From positions 2,737,469-2,801,468 of the forward strand of contig NZ_KI632512.1 of NCBI RefSeq assembly GCF_000504305.1: DNA of 64,000 nt, written 5' to 3'. The position numbers and the translations under genes were made by a program. Below, piece after piece: positions 16,759 to 26,405 of this stretch; within the stretch, counting starts at the first letter, position 1, and each line of letters starts with the position of its first letter. The stretch comes from Nitratidesulfovibrio termitidis HI1. Lineage in GTDB: Bacteria; Desulfobacterota; Desulfovibrionia; Desulfovibrionales; Desulfovibrionaceae. The notes under the pieces were generated by a model, which was not told where the DNA came from, did no database searches, and worked only from the letters and a program-made list of their open reading frames with translations.

Positions 16759-18354
16759 CTATTCCCGGTCGCGCGGGGTCGCGGGCTCCACCCCAAGGCG
16801 GAAGCCCCGGATCTGGTTGCCGTTCATCACAGAGATGACTTCCTGCGCGTACTCGGCGGGCACTTCCACGAACGACACGCGGTCGCGGATGTCGATGGCC
16901 CCGATCATGCGACCGGGAATGCCCGTCTCGCCCGCGATGGCCCCCACGATGTCACGCGCGGTGACGCGCATCTTGCGGCCCACGTTCAGGAACAGGCGCA
17001 CCATGCCGGGTTCTGCGCCGGTGCCTGCCGGGGTCTTTTCACCACCGGGCACGGCGTCGCCCAGTTCGCGGCGCATCAGCAGCTTGAGCAGCGCGGCGGC
17101 CATGTCCACGGTGGTCACGTCCTCGTCAAGGAACGATTCGATGATGTCGGTGAACTTTTCCAGTTCACCCGCCTCGATGTGGCGGCGCACTTCGGCCAGC
17201 AACTGGTTGGTCTTCACCGTGGCCACGTCGCTGGACGTGGGCACCTGGTGCTGCACGATGTGCGCCTTGGTGAACTTCTTGATGTCGCGCAGCTTGTAGA
17301 AGTCGCGCCCGGAAACAAAGGTGAACGCGCGGCCCGAACGCCCGGCGCGGCCCGTGCGGCCGATGCGGTGCACGTAGTGTTCGACGGCGTTGGGGATGTC
17401 GTAGTTGACCACGGCTTCCACGTCGTCCACGTCGATGCCGCGCGCGGCCACGTCGGTGGCGACCAGGATTTCGATGCCGTTGCTGCGGAAGCGCGCCATC
17501 ACCCGGTCGCGCTGCGACTGGTTGAGGTTGCCGTGCAGGCCGTCGGCCTGGTAGCCGCGCCCCTGCAGGTGCTGGGTCAGTTCATCCACGCCGCGCTTGG
17601 TCGAGCAGAACACGATGGCGCGCTTGGGGTTGTACAGGTCCAGCACCCGGCACAGCGCCTCCAGCTTCTGGAAGGGACGCACCTCGTAGTAGATCTGTTC
17701 GATGCTGGGCACGGTGACCTGCTTCTGGGTCACCTTGAGGAATTCGGGCGTCTTCAGGAAGCGCTGGGCCATTTCGAGAATGGCCGGGGGCATGGTGGCG
17801 GAGAAGAAGACGGTCTGCGCTTCCTTGGGCACCTGGCCCAGGATGTGTTCGATGTCGTCGCGAAAGCCCATGTCGAGCATTTCGTCCGCTTCATCCAGCA
17901 CGGCCATGCGCACCGTGGAAAGGTTGATGGTGCCGCGTTCCATGTGATCCATGACGCGGCCCGGGGTGCCCACCACCACCTGCGCGCCGCGGCGCAGGGC
18001 CTTGAACTGGCGGTCGATGGGCTGCCCGCCGTACACGGGCAGCACGTACAGCCCGCGCTTGCGCGAGGCAAGCTGGGTAAGTTCTTCCGCCACCTGGATG
18101 GCCAGTTCGCGCGTGGGGCACAGGATGATGCCCTGGATGTCCTTTTCGCGCGGGTCGATGCGTTCCAGCAGGGGGATGCCGAAGGCGGCCGTCTTGCCGG
18201 TGCCGGTCTGGGCCTGGCCGATGACGTCGCGGCCTTCGAGGATGTGCGGGATGGCCAGCGCCTGGATGGGCGAGGCTTCTTCGAAGCCCATCTCTTCGAT
18301 GGCCTTCAGGATTTCCTTTGAAAGGGTCAGTTCTTCAAAGCGTAAGGTTTCCAT
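16759..18354 (-). CDS. deaD: DEAD-box ATP-dependent RNA helicase (DeaD/CsdA type)
   Basis: 531 residues. All helicase motifs are present: Q motif FEEASPIQ, I AQTGTGKT, Ia PTRELAIQ, Ib TPGR, II DEAD, III SAT, IV IVFCST, V VATDVAARGIDV and VI HRIGRTGRAG. The C-terminal DbpA-type RNA-binding domain (from about residue 440) ends in FVEVPAEYAQEVI. It unwinds structured RNA in ribosome assembly and messenger turnover. Two ATGs compete: 18360 overlaps the upstream gene's stop as ATGA but has its GAAGGA directly adjacent, while 18354 has 6-nt spacing and is preferred. It is coupled to the upstream GIY-YIG gene. Confidence 0.95.
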   Translation of the reverse strand: METLRFEELTLSKEILKAIEEMGFEEASPIQALAIPHILEGRDVIGQAQTGTGKTAAFGIPLLERIDPREKDIQGIILCPTRELAIQVAEELTQLASRKRGLYVLPVYGGQPIDRQFKALRRGAQVVVGTPGRVMDHMERGTINLSTVRMAVLDEADEMLDMGFRDDIEHILGQVPKEAQTVFFSATMPPAILEMAQRFLKTPEFLKVTQKQVTVPSIEQIYYEVRPFQKLEALCRVLDLYNPKRAIVFCSTKRGVDELTQHLQGRGYQADGLHGNLNQSQRDRVMARFRSNGIEILVATDVAARGIDVDDVEAVVNYDIPNAVEHYVHRIGRTGRAGRSGRAFTFVSGRDFYKLRDIKKFTKAHIVQHQVPTSSDVATVKTNQLLAEVRRHIEAGELEKFTDIIESFLDEDVTTVDMAAALLKLLMRRELGDAVPGGEKTPAGTGAEPGMVRLFLNVGRKMRVTARDIVGAIAGETGIPGRMIGAIDIRDRVSFVEVPAEYAQEVISVMNGNQIRGFRLGVEPATPRDRE

Positions 18355-18356
18355 TC

Positions 18357-18674
18357 TCATTCCTTCGTGCGCGGGGCGCTCGGCGGCGCCGCGACGGGAA
18401 GTGCGTTGGCGTAACGTGCCAGTGCTTCCTGCTTCCTGTCGGGGGGCAGCCGTTTGACGTGATGCTCGGCCTTCTGTGCGGTGCTGCGGTCAGGGAACGG
18501 GGCGGTGGCGACCAGCGTGACCGGGCGGCGCGAACGCGTGTAGCGTGCGCCCCTGCCCCGGTTGTGCTCGCCAAGGCGCCGTTCCATGTCCGTTGTGACG
18601 CCGCAGTACAGCGTCCCGTCGGCACAGCGCACCAGATAGACAACCCATTTGTATGTTACCGCCGCGTGTTCCAT
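18357..18674 (-). CDS. GIY-YIG nuclease-superfamily protein (UPF0213/YhbQ-like)
   Basis: 105 residues. The GIY-YIG core reads VVYLVRC then LYCGVTTDMERRLGEHNRG, with the catalytic Tyr/Arg/His pattern (YLV, YCG, ERRLGEHN) and the family ending HHVKRLPPDRKQEALARY. Small stand-alone GIY-YIG proteins are presumed DNA-binding nucleases of unknown role. The start is set at the ATG 18674 because homology begins just after it, though no ribosome site precedes it; a start further upstream is possible. Its stop overlaps the start region of the helicase gene. Confidence 0.82.
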   Translation of the reverse strand: MEHAAVTYKWVVYLVRCADGTLYCGVTTDMERRLGEHNRGRGARYTRSRRPVTLVATAPFPDRSTAQKAEHHVKRLPPDRKQEALARYANALPVAAPPSAPRTKE

Positions 18675-18916
18675 GGAGGTACCGAACCGAGGCACACACC
18701 CCGTTCGCTCCGGACCTCCCGCGCACGATGCCAGCCGCACGCGAAACCGGAGGCGATGCCTTGCGTCCGTGGGCCGGAATCCGCATTCCGGCGCGTTGCG
18801 CGCAAGGCGTGTTGCAGTGTTGATGATGCGGGTCCGTTGCCGCGAGCGCGCGGCTGGTGCCCGGTTCTTTCCAAAATACCCGTAGTGAGCGTTGGCGCGC
18901 GAGTATTACTTGCGCA

Positions 18917-18936
18917 CTGGCGGGGCAGCCCGCCAG
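18917..18936. terminator. Hairpin near the end of the UPF0173 gene
   Basis: CTGGCGGG (18917-18924) and CCCGCCAG (18929-18936) are perfectly complementary. It lies 25 nt past the minus-strand stop; the T run precedes rather than follows it, so function is uncertain. Confidence 0.4.
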
Positions 18937-18958
18937 CGGCAAAAAAGACCGCGTGCGA

Positions 18959-19687
18959 TCAACAGTACGCGCAGCCCCGGCCGTCCTCGCCCATGTCCAG
19001 GGTGATGGCGTCGCCGGGCTTCATGTCGAACAGCCGACAGTCCGGGGCATGGTTGCGCAACTGCTCGCGAAAGCGCTCGGTGTTCTGTTCCAGCACCGGA
19101 AAGGTGCCCCAGTGCATGGGCACCACCGAGCGGGTGCGCAGCATGGCGCTGGCCATGGCCGCCTGCCGCGCGTCCATGGTGAAGGTGCCGCCGATGGGCA
19201 GCATGGCCAGGTCGATGGAATGCAGCCGTCCCCACAGTTCCATCGACGAGAAGATGCCCGTGTCACCGGCATGGTAGAAGGTGAATCCGCCCGGCATGGT
19301 CACGATGTACCCCACGGGCGCGCCCGATTCGGACGAGTGAAAGGCCTGGGTCATGGTGACGCTGATGTCCTTGTGGGTCACCGTGCCGCCGATGTTGAAG
19401 CCGATGGAATTCAGCAGCAGGCCGGGGCGCAGCCCCTCTTCCAGCAGGCGCTGGGCCGTGCCCACGATGCAGCCCAGCAGGGCGCCGGTGGTGTTGCAGA
19501 TCTGCACTGCCTGGCCCACGTGGTCTCCGTGGTCGTGGGTGACCAGCACGAGGTCCGGCGGGGCGATGTCGCTCCACGGGGTGGACGCCGAGGGGTTGCC
19601 CTCGAAAAACGGGTCCACGAGCACGTTGGCCCCGTCGCAGGAAATCTGGAAATTGGCGTGGCCGTGCCATGTGAGGCTGTACTGCAT
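18959..19687 (-). CDS. UPF0173-type metal-dependent hydrolase (metallo-beta-lactamase fold)
   Basis: 242 residues. The fold is shown by WHGHANFQI at the N-terminus and the zinc motif [10 protein letters not shown] (HxHxDH type). Further metal-ligand regions are the central [12 protein letters not shown] and the late MHWGTFP. Members hydrolyse unknown substrates (UlaG-like). The start is the ATG at 19687 with AGGCAGGA upstream; longer frames are unsupported. It is separated by 263 bp from ubiX upstream and may or may not share a transcript. Confidence 0.88.
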   Translation of the reverse strand: MQYSLTWHGHANFQISCDGANVLVDPFFEGNPSASTPWSDIAPPDLVLVTHDHGDHVGQAVQICNTTGALLGCIVGTAQRLLEEGLRPGLLLNSIGFNIGGTVTHKDISVTMTQAFHSSESGAPVGYIVTMPGGFTFYHAGDTGIFSSMELWGRLHSIDLAMLPIGGTFTMDARQAAMASAMLRTRSVVPMHWGTFPVLEQNTERFREQLRNHAPDCRLFDMKPGDAITLDMGEDGRGCAYC

Positions 19688-19950
19688 GGTCTGATCCTGC
19701 CTTTCCGCAAAAAAGGTTTCCGCTTCGCCGTGGCCTGTCCCCGTGCAATCCGCGCACGGGGGGACCGGTTGGCGATGCGGCGGGGGGAGCGTTGTTCCGG
19801 CTTCTTCCGGTATCGACGCAATACCGGGGGAACCGGCGTTCCCGTTCTGTGCCGCGCGGCGGCCGCATGCCGCGGATGTCCGGTGTGCAATCCGGGCGCG
19901 ACCCTGCGCCCGACCCTGGCCGGTCATCCATCGCAAGCGCCGTGGCGCGG

Positions 19951-20541
19951 CTATTCCGTGTCGGCGGCCTCGCCCCAGCGGGCGGCAAGGGCGTTGGGCA
20001 CGCCGATCTGGTCCAGAATGCGCCCGGCAAGGTGGTCCAGGATGTCCTGTACACTGGCAGGCCGGGTGTAGAAGCCGGGGCAGGGCGGCATGATCACCGC
20101 GCCCGCCTCTGCGGCGGCCAGCATGTTGCGCAGGTGCACCCGGCTTACGGGCGTTTCGCGTACCACCAGCACTAGCGGGCGGCGTTCCTTCAGGGTGACG
20201 TCGGCGGCGCGGTGCAGCAGGTTGCTGCCGGTGCCGTGGGCGATGGCGGCCAGCGTGCTCATGGAGCAGGGGCAGACCACCATGCCGTCGTGCTGCCACG
20301 ACCCGCTGGACGGCGGCGCGCCAAAGTCGCGCGCATCGTGGACCACGTCGGCCAGGGCCAGCAGGTCTTCCGCGCGCAGGTCCGATTCCAGCGCCAGCAC
20401 CTGCCGGGCCGCCTCGGACACCACAAGGTGCACCTGGATACCACCGGGCAGGGCGCGTGCGGCATCGCGCAGCCCGCGCAGCAGGGTGACGGCCAGGGGC
20501 ATGCCGCTGGCGCCGGATATGCCGACCACGAAGCGTTTCAT
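19951..20541 (-). CDS. ubiX: Flavin prenyltransferase UbiX
   Basis: 196 residues, standard family length. The Rossmann-like flavodoxin fold opens with [14 protein letters not shown]. Later motifs [38 protein letters not shown] and [28 protein letters not shown] are diagnostic. The enzyme attaches a dimethylallyl group to FMN to make the prenylated cofactor used by UbiD-type decarboxylases. No ubiD is adjacent. In anaerobes it may serve menaquinone synthesis or aromatic acid decarboxylation; which applies is not shown here. Confidence 0.94.
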   Translation of the reverse strand: MKRFVVGISGASGMPLAVTLLRGLRDAARALPGGIQVHLVVSEAARQVLALESDLRAEDLLALADVVHDARDFGAPPSSGSWQHDGMVVCPCSMSTLAAIAHGTGSNLLHRAADVTLKERRPLVLVVRETPVSRVHLRNMLAAAEAGAVIMPPCPGFYTRPASVQDILDHLAGRILDQIGVPNALAARWGEAADTE

Positions 20542-20969
20542 GAAATCTCCGGATTCATGCCCGTTTCCATGGCGCTGCGCGGCGCTGCCGCGTTGTGCGC
20601 AGGCAACCTGCGCACAATCTGCGCGAAGCCGGTGCGCGCCTGTGTCCGCGGGTCGTGGGCATCCTGCGGTGCGGACCGGGCCGATGCCGTGTCAGCCGGA
20701 GTGGAAAAACGGACGGACAGCGGTCGGGCGGGAGGGGCGACGCAATGGAGGTGGGGTGGGGATGTTTTTATCGAAAATGTGCACGACGCGCCATGCCTGC
20801 AAGGCCGTCCGACACGATTTTTTTCAAGACCGTCACACATTGGCGGCCATTTGCGCGTGCACGGAGCGCGTGGCGGCGAAAATCCGGAGCCAGAAAGTCA
20901 TGTTTGCGTCTGGCAGTGGGGCGCGCCCTGGGCGGTTGGCGTCTGGTGCGCGCCGGAATCACATATGTC
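20542..20969. other. Intergenic stretch without a visible gene
   Basis: About 430 bp upstream of ubiX and the tRNA gene. It holds T-rich patches around 20760-20830 but no open frame I can support. Confidence 0.5.
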
Positions 20970-20997
20970 TTGACAGTGCCGGTGGGCAAGCGATAGT
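20970..20997 (+). promoter_or_regulatory. Sigma-70 promoter of the tRNA-Arg gene
   Basis: Consensus TTGACA (20970-20975), 16-bp spacer, GATAGT (20992-20997). The predicted start of transcription, about 21004, lies a few bases before the tRNA. Confidence 0.7.
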
Positions 20998-21010
20998 TGT
21001 CCCGTTTCGC

Positions 21011-21087
<77 letters not shown>

Positions 21088-21098
21088 CGCGACCCTTG

Positions 21099-21133
21099 GG
21101 GGCGTCTTCGCACACGGCGAAGACGCCCCTTTT
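21099..21133 (+). terminator. Terminator of the tRNA-Arg gene
   Basis: GGGGCGTCTTCGC (21099-21111) pairs perfectly over 13 bp with GCGAAGACGCCCC (21117-21129), followed by TTTT. Confidence 0.92.
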
Positions 21134-21234
21134 GCGTGCCCCCCGTTCTTGACGGCACTCGCCGTCGTCGTCCCGCCGCGTAATTTTGCGCCGCCACTCC
21201 CTTTGCGGCCCGGTTTTGCAAAAAAATAATGCCT

Positions 21235-21283
21235 CGTGCCAAAAAAATTTATCCGATTTTTCGGACGCCAATGACTTGGCACG
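21235..21283. promoter_or_regulatory. Nested inverted repeat CGTGCCAA...TTGGCACG
   Basis: CGTGCCAA (21235-21242) and TTGGCACG (21276-21283) are perfect complements 33 nt apart, and inside them ATCCGA and TCGGAC pair across TTTT. It may be a regulatory site or hairpin upstream of the lactate permease. One arm resembles a sigma-54 -24 box but lacks a matching -12 box. Confidence 0.4.
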
Positions 21284-21569
21284 TCTCTGTCCGGGGGTGA
21301 CGCATCGTTATGAAATAGCGAGCAGGCACGTCATGTATTGCCGTGTGGGGTGTGCCCGGGCGCGGCATCATGTCCGCAAGTCGCCACGGCGCAAGGCAAA
21401 CGGAGGGAGGGGGTTTTGCCGCACGGCGCAGCCGCGTCGTTCGCTCGTTCGCTGTGAGCGCCGACATGTTCGGAGCACGCAGCACGCCCGTTTTTGCAGT
21501 CTGGAAAAGGTGTGCTGGGGGTGGGTATGGATGCGGACAACGTCATGCCAATAAGAAATTACGTCTTGA

Positions 21570-21960
21570 AAAGCATATCATGGCAGGTATTATGCATTAG
21601 TACGGCATGCAAGATATTGCCAAGAGTTTAATAATCAATTTAGATATGGTTGTATGAAAACATATCAATTGTCATGAGTGTGCATAGCATCATTGTGTTA
21701 TGATATTGTCTGCACTGAATGAGTTTGTTTTTGATGATATTTAGTGTCTATGAAAACTAATAAAGATATTGTTTGTATGAACAATTTGGATTTTTGTGTG
21801 TACTGAAAAAGATTGAGCATGATTTTTTACCTAAATCATACGTCAAGTCTGAAAAAAAAGATTCTTCTCCCTTCTTGAAGTCGTGTTTTCCATGCGCTAA
21901 TGCGACCATCAAGAGCAAGCCCATGGGCTGGGGCCGGTGCAGGCCCTCATCATAAATCCG
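21570..21960 (+). promoter_or_regulatory. AT-rich upstream region of the lactate permease gene
   Basis: About 390 bp far more AT-rich than the rest of the window, with no credible gene. GATATT recurs at 21613, 21702, 21736 and 21765. It ends just before the permease ribosome site GGGAGGA at 21964-21970. A bent or protein-coated activator region, or long leader, is the likely role. Confidence 0.5.
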
Positions 21961-21975
21961 TAAGGGAGGAGTTTC

Positions 21976-23631
21976 ATGAACTGGGTGCAGAACTACGATC
22001 CGCTCTCGAACATCCTTTTGTCGGCACTGGTCGCAGCCGTGCCGTTGTACGTTCTTTTCTACATGCTGGCCGTGCGCCGCGCGAAGGGGCACTTCGCCGC
22101 CGCCCTCGGCACCACTGCGGCCGTGCTGCTCGCCATCCTGGTGTGGGGCATGCCCGTCGGCCTGGCCGTCAATGCAACCCTGTACGGTGCAGCGTACGGG
22201 TTGTTCCCCATCGTCTGGATCGTCATCACGGCGGTGTGGATCTACAACATGACCGTTGAGTCCGGCGAATTCGAAATCATCAAGGATTCGCTGGCACGCC
22301 TTACCGACGACCGCCGCTTGCAGGCCATCTTCATCGCCTTCGCGTTCGGTTCGTTCATCGAAGGCACCGCCGGTTTCGGCACGCCCGTGGCCATCACCGC
22401 CGCCATGCTGGTGGGCCTGGGCTTCAACCCGCTGTATGCCGCGGGTATCTGCCTTATCGCCAACACCGCCCCGGTGGCCTTCGGCGCCATCGGCATTCCG
22501 GTCATCGTCGCCGGTCAGGTGTCCGGCCTCGATACCATGCACATCAGCCAGATCGTGGGCCGTCAGCTGCCCTTCCTGTCGATCCTGGTGCCCCTGTGGC
22601 TGTGCGTGACCATGTGCGGCTTCAAGCGTTCGCTCGAAGTGCTGCCCGCCGTTCTCGTGGCCGGTGTGTGCTTCGCCGGTTCGCAGTACGCCTTCTCGAA
22701 CTTCCACGGCCCGACCCTGCCCGACATCATGTCGGCCATCATCACCATCATCGGCCTCGTGCTGCTGCTGCGCGTGTGGAAGCCCGCCACCACCTGGCAC
22801 TTCCCCGACGAAACCCCCTCGACCGTCACCGGACCCTCGCCCTACTCCTTCGGCGAAATCATTCGCGCCTGGATGCCCTACATCATCCTGGCCGTCATGG
22901 TGTTCTTCTGGGGCCTGCCGGAAATCAAGCCCTTCCTCGACGGCGCCCTGGGCGCTGGCTACACCCCGCTGGCCGCCAAGGGCTTTGCCTGGCCGGGCCT
23001 GCACAACGCCATCGAAAAGACCACGCCCATCGTGGCCGCCAACGCTCCGTACGGCGCCATGTTCAAGCTGAACATCATCTCCGCCGCCGGTACCGCCATC
23101 CTGTTCACCGGCCTTGCCGCGGTGCCCATGATGCCCAAGTACGGCTACGGCCAGGCCATTCCCTGCCTGTTCCGCACCATGCATCAGCTGCGCTTCCCCA
23201 TCGTGACCATCGCCATGATCCTCGGCCTTGCCCAGATCATGAACTACTCCGGCATGAGCTCGACCATGGGCCTCGCCTTCACCAAGACCGGCTGGCTGTT
23301 CCCGTTCTTCTCGCCGCTGCTGGGCTGGCTGGGCGTGTTCCTGACCGGTTCGGACACCTCGTCCAACGCGCTGTTCAGCGGCCTGCAGCGCACCACCGCC
23401 ACCAGCGTGGGCATGGACCCGCACCTGGCCGTTGCCGCCAACTCTTCGGGCGGCGTCACCGGCAAGATGATCTCGCCCCAGTCCATCTCGGTCGCCACCG
23501 CGGCCACCAAGATGGTCGGCCAGGAAGGCCAGCTGTTCCGCTTCACCCTGTGGCACTCCTTGGCCATGACCGGGTTCATCTGCCTGCTCACCATGCTGCA
23601 GGCCTACCCGCTGAAGTGGATGCTGCCTTAG
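21976..23631 (+). CDS. L-lactate permease (LctP family)
   Basis: 551 residues with about 13-14 membrane segments. Conserved blocks include FIEGTAGFGTPVAITAAML, NTAPVAFGAIGIPVI, APYGAMFKLNI and LTGSDTSSNALFSGLQ, followed by GVTGKMISPQSISVA, all hallmarks of LctP/LldP proteins that import L- or D-lactate or glycolate with protons. Lactate is a main electron donor for this type of sulfate reducer. The ATG at 21976 has the strong site GGGAGGA. It is a single-gene unit ended by a strong terminator. The long AT-rich region before it suggests tight regulation. No lactate dehydrogenase genes are nearby. Confidence 0.94.
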   Translation: MNWVQNYDPLSNILLSALVAAVPLYVLFYMLAVRRAKGHFAAALGTTAAVLLAILVWGMPVGLAVNATLYGAAYGLFPIVWIVITAVWIYNMTVESGEFEIIKDSLARLTDDRRLQAIFIAFAFGSFIEGTAGFGTPVAITAAMLVGLGFNPLYAAGICLIANTAPVAFGAIGIPVIVAGQVSGLDTMHISQIVGRQLPFLSILVPLWLCVTMCGFKRSLEVLPAVLVAGVCFAGSQYAFSNFHGPTLPDIMSAIITIIGLVLLLRVWKPATTWHFPDETPSTVTGPSPYSFGEIIRAWMPYIILAVMVFFWGLPEIKPFLDGALGAGYTPLAAKGFAWPGLHNAIEKTTPIVAANAPYGAMFKLNIISAAGTAILFTGLAAVPMMPKYGYGQAIPCLFRTMHQLRFPIVTIAMILGLAQIMNYSGMSSTMGLAFTKTGWLFPFFSPLLGWLGVFLTGSDTSSNALFSGLQRTTATSVGMDPHLAVAANSSGGVTGKMISPQSISVATAATKMVGQEGQLFRFTLWHSLAMTGFICLLTMLQAYPLKWMLP

Positions 23632-23658
23632 CGTGACAGGACTTTCGTCCGAAAGCGC

Positions 23659-23690
23659 GGGGCGGGCATGCATGCTCCCGCCCGCCCCGC
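23659..23690 (+). terminator. First hairpin after the lactate permease
   Basis: GGGGCGGG and the CCCGCCCgCCCC arm flank the loop CATGCATGCT. It precedes the stronger hairpin at 23722. Confidence 0.5.
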
Positions 23691-23721
23691 GCCCCGCGTG
23701 CACCCGCCGGGCGAAAACAAG

Positions 23722-23759
23722 CACCCCCTGGACCTGGTCCGGGGGGTGTCCCTTTTTTT
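23722..23759 (+). terminator. Strong terminator of the lactate permease gene
   Basis: CACCCCCTGGACC pairs with GGTCCGGGGGGTG (one mismatch) around a single base, followed by TCCC and a run of seven T. Confidence 0.9.
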
Positions 23760-23890
23760 GGGGGGCGGGCACAGCAAGGGCCCCCTGCGAAAGCATGCCG
23801 CCGTCACCAGCGGCACGGCGGGACCAACGCGGAACAGAACAGCCCGGCAGTGGTGCCCGCAGCCGTCGACGATACAGAGCAGAACGCAAA

Positions 23891-23916
23891 CGGGCCGGTC
23901 CATGTGGACCGGCCCG
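23891..23916 (-). terminator. Terminator of the chemoreceptor gene
   Basis: CGGGCCGGTCC (23891-23901) pairs perfectly over 11 bp with GGACCGGCCCG (23906-23916); TTTGCGTT follows on the minus strand. Confidence 0.8.
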
Positions 23917-23947
23917 CCGTCGCAGTTTCGGGTCTTGCCGGGGCGGG

Positions 23948-26035
23948 TTACTTGCCGCCCTTGAGCTCACGGATGATGCCCCCGATCAGGGCCATCTGTT
24001 CCGACAGCTCGCGCACCGCATCGGAGGTGCGGGCCACGCCGTGGGCGGTGTCTGCCGTGATGCGGTTGATTTCGTCGATGGACCGGTTGATCTCGTCGCT
24101 GGTGGCCGACTGCTGTTCGGCGGCGGTGGCGATGCCCCGGATCTGGTCGGCGGATGTTTCCACCTCGCGCACGATCTCGTCCAGCACCTGGCCGGAGGTG
24201 CCTGTCAGTTCCACCACCTGCGCCATGTCCTGCACCGCGCCTTCCACGGCCTGCATGTTCTGGCGCGCCTCGGCCTGGATGGCCCGGATGGAATCGCCCA
24301 CCTGCTTGGTGGCCCCCATGGTCTTTTCGGCCAGCTTGCGTACCTCGTCGGCCACCACGGCAAAGCCGCGCCCGGCGTCGCCTGCGCGCGCCGCCTCGAT
24401 GGCGGCGTTCAGCGCCAGCAGGTTGGTCTGGTCCGCGATGTCCTCGATGACGGTCATGATGGTGCCGATGGACTCTGCCTGGCGGCCCAGGTTGTCCATG
24501 TTGGCCTTCAGCCCCATGGTACGGTCGCGGGTGCCCCGCATGGCTTCGATGGAGCGCTGCACGGTGCGTTCACCGTCCACGGCCTTGTCCCTGGCGGCGG
24601 AACTTTCCGTGGCGGCCTTGCCCGCGTTGCGGGCCACTTCCAGCACGGTGGCGTTCATTTCTTCCATGGCGGTGGCCGTTTCGGCAATGCGCTGGCCCTG
24701 CACCACGGCACCATGGCGGATTTCCTCGGTCTGACGGGCGATTTCTGCAGAAGCGGCGGTAACGTGGGCCACCACGTCCTCCAGCCGCAGCGCGGCGGCC
24801 TGCATGCCCTCGCGCTGAGCCACCTCGGCCATGGCGCAGGCGGCCTCTGCCCGGCCAGACGCCTCCTGGGCGTCTCGGGCCCGGAGTTCGGCCTCTTTGG
24901 TCTTACGGGTGATTTCGGCGATGTTGCCTTCCAGCGTGGCGGCCATGTCGTCCAACGCGGTGTAGATCTGGCCGATCTCGTCGCGCCGGGCAAGGCCGAT
25001 GCGCGCCGCGTAGTTGCCCTGCGAGATGCCCCGCAGGAACGCGGTGACCCGCAGCAGCCCGCGCACCACCAGGCGGTCCATGAACAGCCCCAGCGCCGCC
25101 AGGATCACCGCCACGGACACGGCCATGATCACGCCGATCTGCAGCAGCAGGTCGTTGGCCCCCGCCAGCACCTCGGCCCTGTCGATGATGCCGATGAACC
25201 TCCAGCCCAGTTTGGGCGAGGTGAACACCTCGGCCAGGCACGGGGTGCCGCCGATGGTCACCTGCGTCGAGCCGGAGCCGTGATCGAACAGGGTCTTGAA
25301 GGCCGGGTCGCCCGCGTCGGCGATGTTCTTGAAATTCATGGTCTTGTCGCGCGGGTTGGCGATGACGGTGCCGTCGCCCTGCACCAGCATCACGTAGCCG
25401 CTCTTGCCCAGACGGATGGTGGCCATGGCGTCGGAAAGCTCGTTCAGGGTCAGGTCGATGGCGGCCACGGCCACGGCCTCGCCGCTGCGCACGTAGGCCT
25501 TGGCCACGCTGATCATGGCATCACCGGTGGTGCCCTTGTAGGCGGCGGTGACCTGCGGCTGCGAGGTGTCCTTCAGCGCCACCTGCCACCACACCCGGGA
25601 GCGTGGGTCGTAGCTCTTGCGGGTGCCCTGCACGTTGCTGAGCACGTTGCCGCCCCAGCGGGTGCCTATGTACACGCTGTCGTAGCTGGGGTGGGTGGTC
25701 TTGATCCACTGCAACAGCGGGCTCATCTGCTGGCCGTAGGCATCGTCGTCGGCGGGGGTGCGGGGCTTTTCCTCGGGGCCGAGGTAGCTGGTCACCCGTT
25801 CGTCGATCAGTCCGTTCAGGGGGCTGGCGGCGATCATGGCCGCGTTGCGCCGGGCGTCGTCCAGCAGAAAGCCCATGGCCCGGTCCACCTGGGTGATCTC
25901 GTTGCGGGTGGCCGTGGAGAAGGCCGCCACGGCCTGGTCGCTGACCCGCGAATGGATGATGGAATAGATGGCTACGAAGGGCACGATGACGGCAAGGCAA
26001 AGGCCCACGAGCAGGGTGAGCTTGATGGAGCGCAT
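23948..26035 (-). CDS. Methyl-accepting chemotaxis protein with a dCache-type sensor
   Basis: 695 residues. N-terminal membrane segment (about 6-28), a long periplasmic domain with double-Cache features ([40 protein letters not shown]), a second membrane segment near 300-322, HAMP, and the cytoplasmic signalling domain whose hairpin tip reads [20 protein letters not shown]. Such receptors bind small carboxylates or amino acids and steer the flagellar motor through CheA. The ATG at 26035 has CAGGAGA upstream. It is convergent with the lactate permease gene, which hints at, but does not prove, a carboxylate ligand. No C-terminal CheR-docking pentapeptide is seen. Confidence 0.93.
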   Translation of the reverse strand: MRSIKLTLLVGLCLAVIVPFVAIYSIIHSRVSDQAVAAFSTATRNEITQVDRAMGFLLDDARRNAAMIAASPLNGLIDERVTSYLGPEEKPRTPADDDAYGQQMSPLLQWIKTTHPSYDSVYIGTRWGGNVLSNVQGTRKSYDPRSRVWWQVALKDTSQPQVTAAYKGTTGDAMISVAKAYVRSGEAVAVAAIDLTLNELSDAMATIRLGKSGYVMLVQGDGTVIANPRDKTMNFKNIADAGDPAFKTLFDHGSGSTQVTIGGTPCLAEVFTSPKLGWRFIGIIDRAEVLAGANDLLLQIGVIMAVSVAVILAALGLFMDRLVVRGLLRVTAFLRGISQGNYAARIGLARRDEIGQIYTALDDMAATLEGNIAEITRKTKEAELRARDAQEASGRAEAACAMAEVAQREGMQAAALRLEDVVAHVTAASAEIARQTEEIRHGAVVQGQRIAETATAMEEMNATVLEVARNAGKAATESSAARDKAVDGERTVQRSIEAMRGTRDRTMGLKANMDNLGRQAESIGTIMTVIEDIADQTNLLALNAAIEAARAGDAGRGFAVVADEVRKLAEKTMGATKQVGDSIRAIQAEARQNMQAVEGAVQDMAQVVELTGTSGQVLDEIVREVETSADQIRGIATAAEQQSATSDEINRSIDEINRITADTAHGVARTSDAVRELSEQMALIGGIIRELKGGK

Positions 26036-26405
26036 GGGGGTCTCCTGTGTGCGGGGCAACGGTATGCCCGAACGGGTGCGCGGGGCGACACTGCCGCCCG
26101 GGACGCGGACGGCAATCAGTGCGGGCAGTGTATGGGGACGCCGGGTGTGCGGAAAGTATACCCCGCGACAACCCGGAGATGCGTGACGGATTTCCGACCG
26201 CCGACAGACGGTCGGGTGAATGCGCCTGGAGTTGGTGGCAAGGGGAGGGCTGCCGGGAGCGGGAGCGTGAGGACAACGGTGCGCGAAGCGCCCCATTCCA
26301 CGAACTGGGCGCACAGTCAAGTGGAGAGGAGGGGGGTGGAAGCGCCGTGGCTGACGGGGTGTCTGGCTGGGAGAAGCGCGGCGAAAGGCGGGCGCCCGTA
26401 CTGCC
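26036..26405. other. Intergenic stretch without a visible gene
   Basis: 370 bp between two minus-strand genes. It must hold the chemoreceptor promoter; AAAGTATACCCC near 26154 is a weak -10-like site, and nothing else stands out. Confidence 0.4.

Noticed and set aside
15706-18321. A long plus-strand frame spanning the exporter and helicase region
   Set aside because: It runs in another frame through the LysE-type gene and antisense to the helicase; no domain is seen.
21276-21292. Possible sigma-54 promoter TTGGCACG-TCTC-TGTCC upstream of the lactate permease
   Set aside because: The -12 element lacks the TTGC core, and the site lies about 690 bp from the gene.
21773-21955. A 60-codon frame in the AT-rich region before the lactate permease
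   Set aside because: Its composition differs from all coding sequence nearby, it lacks a ribosome site, and its end overlaps the permease leader.
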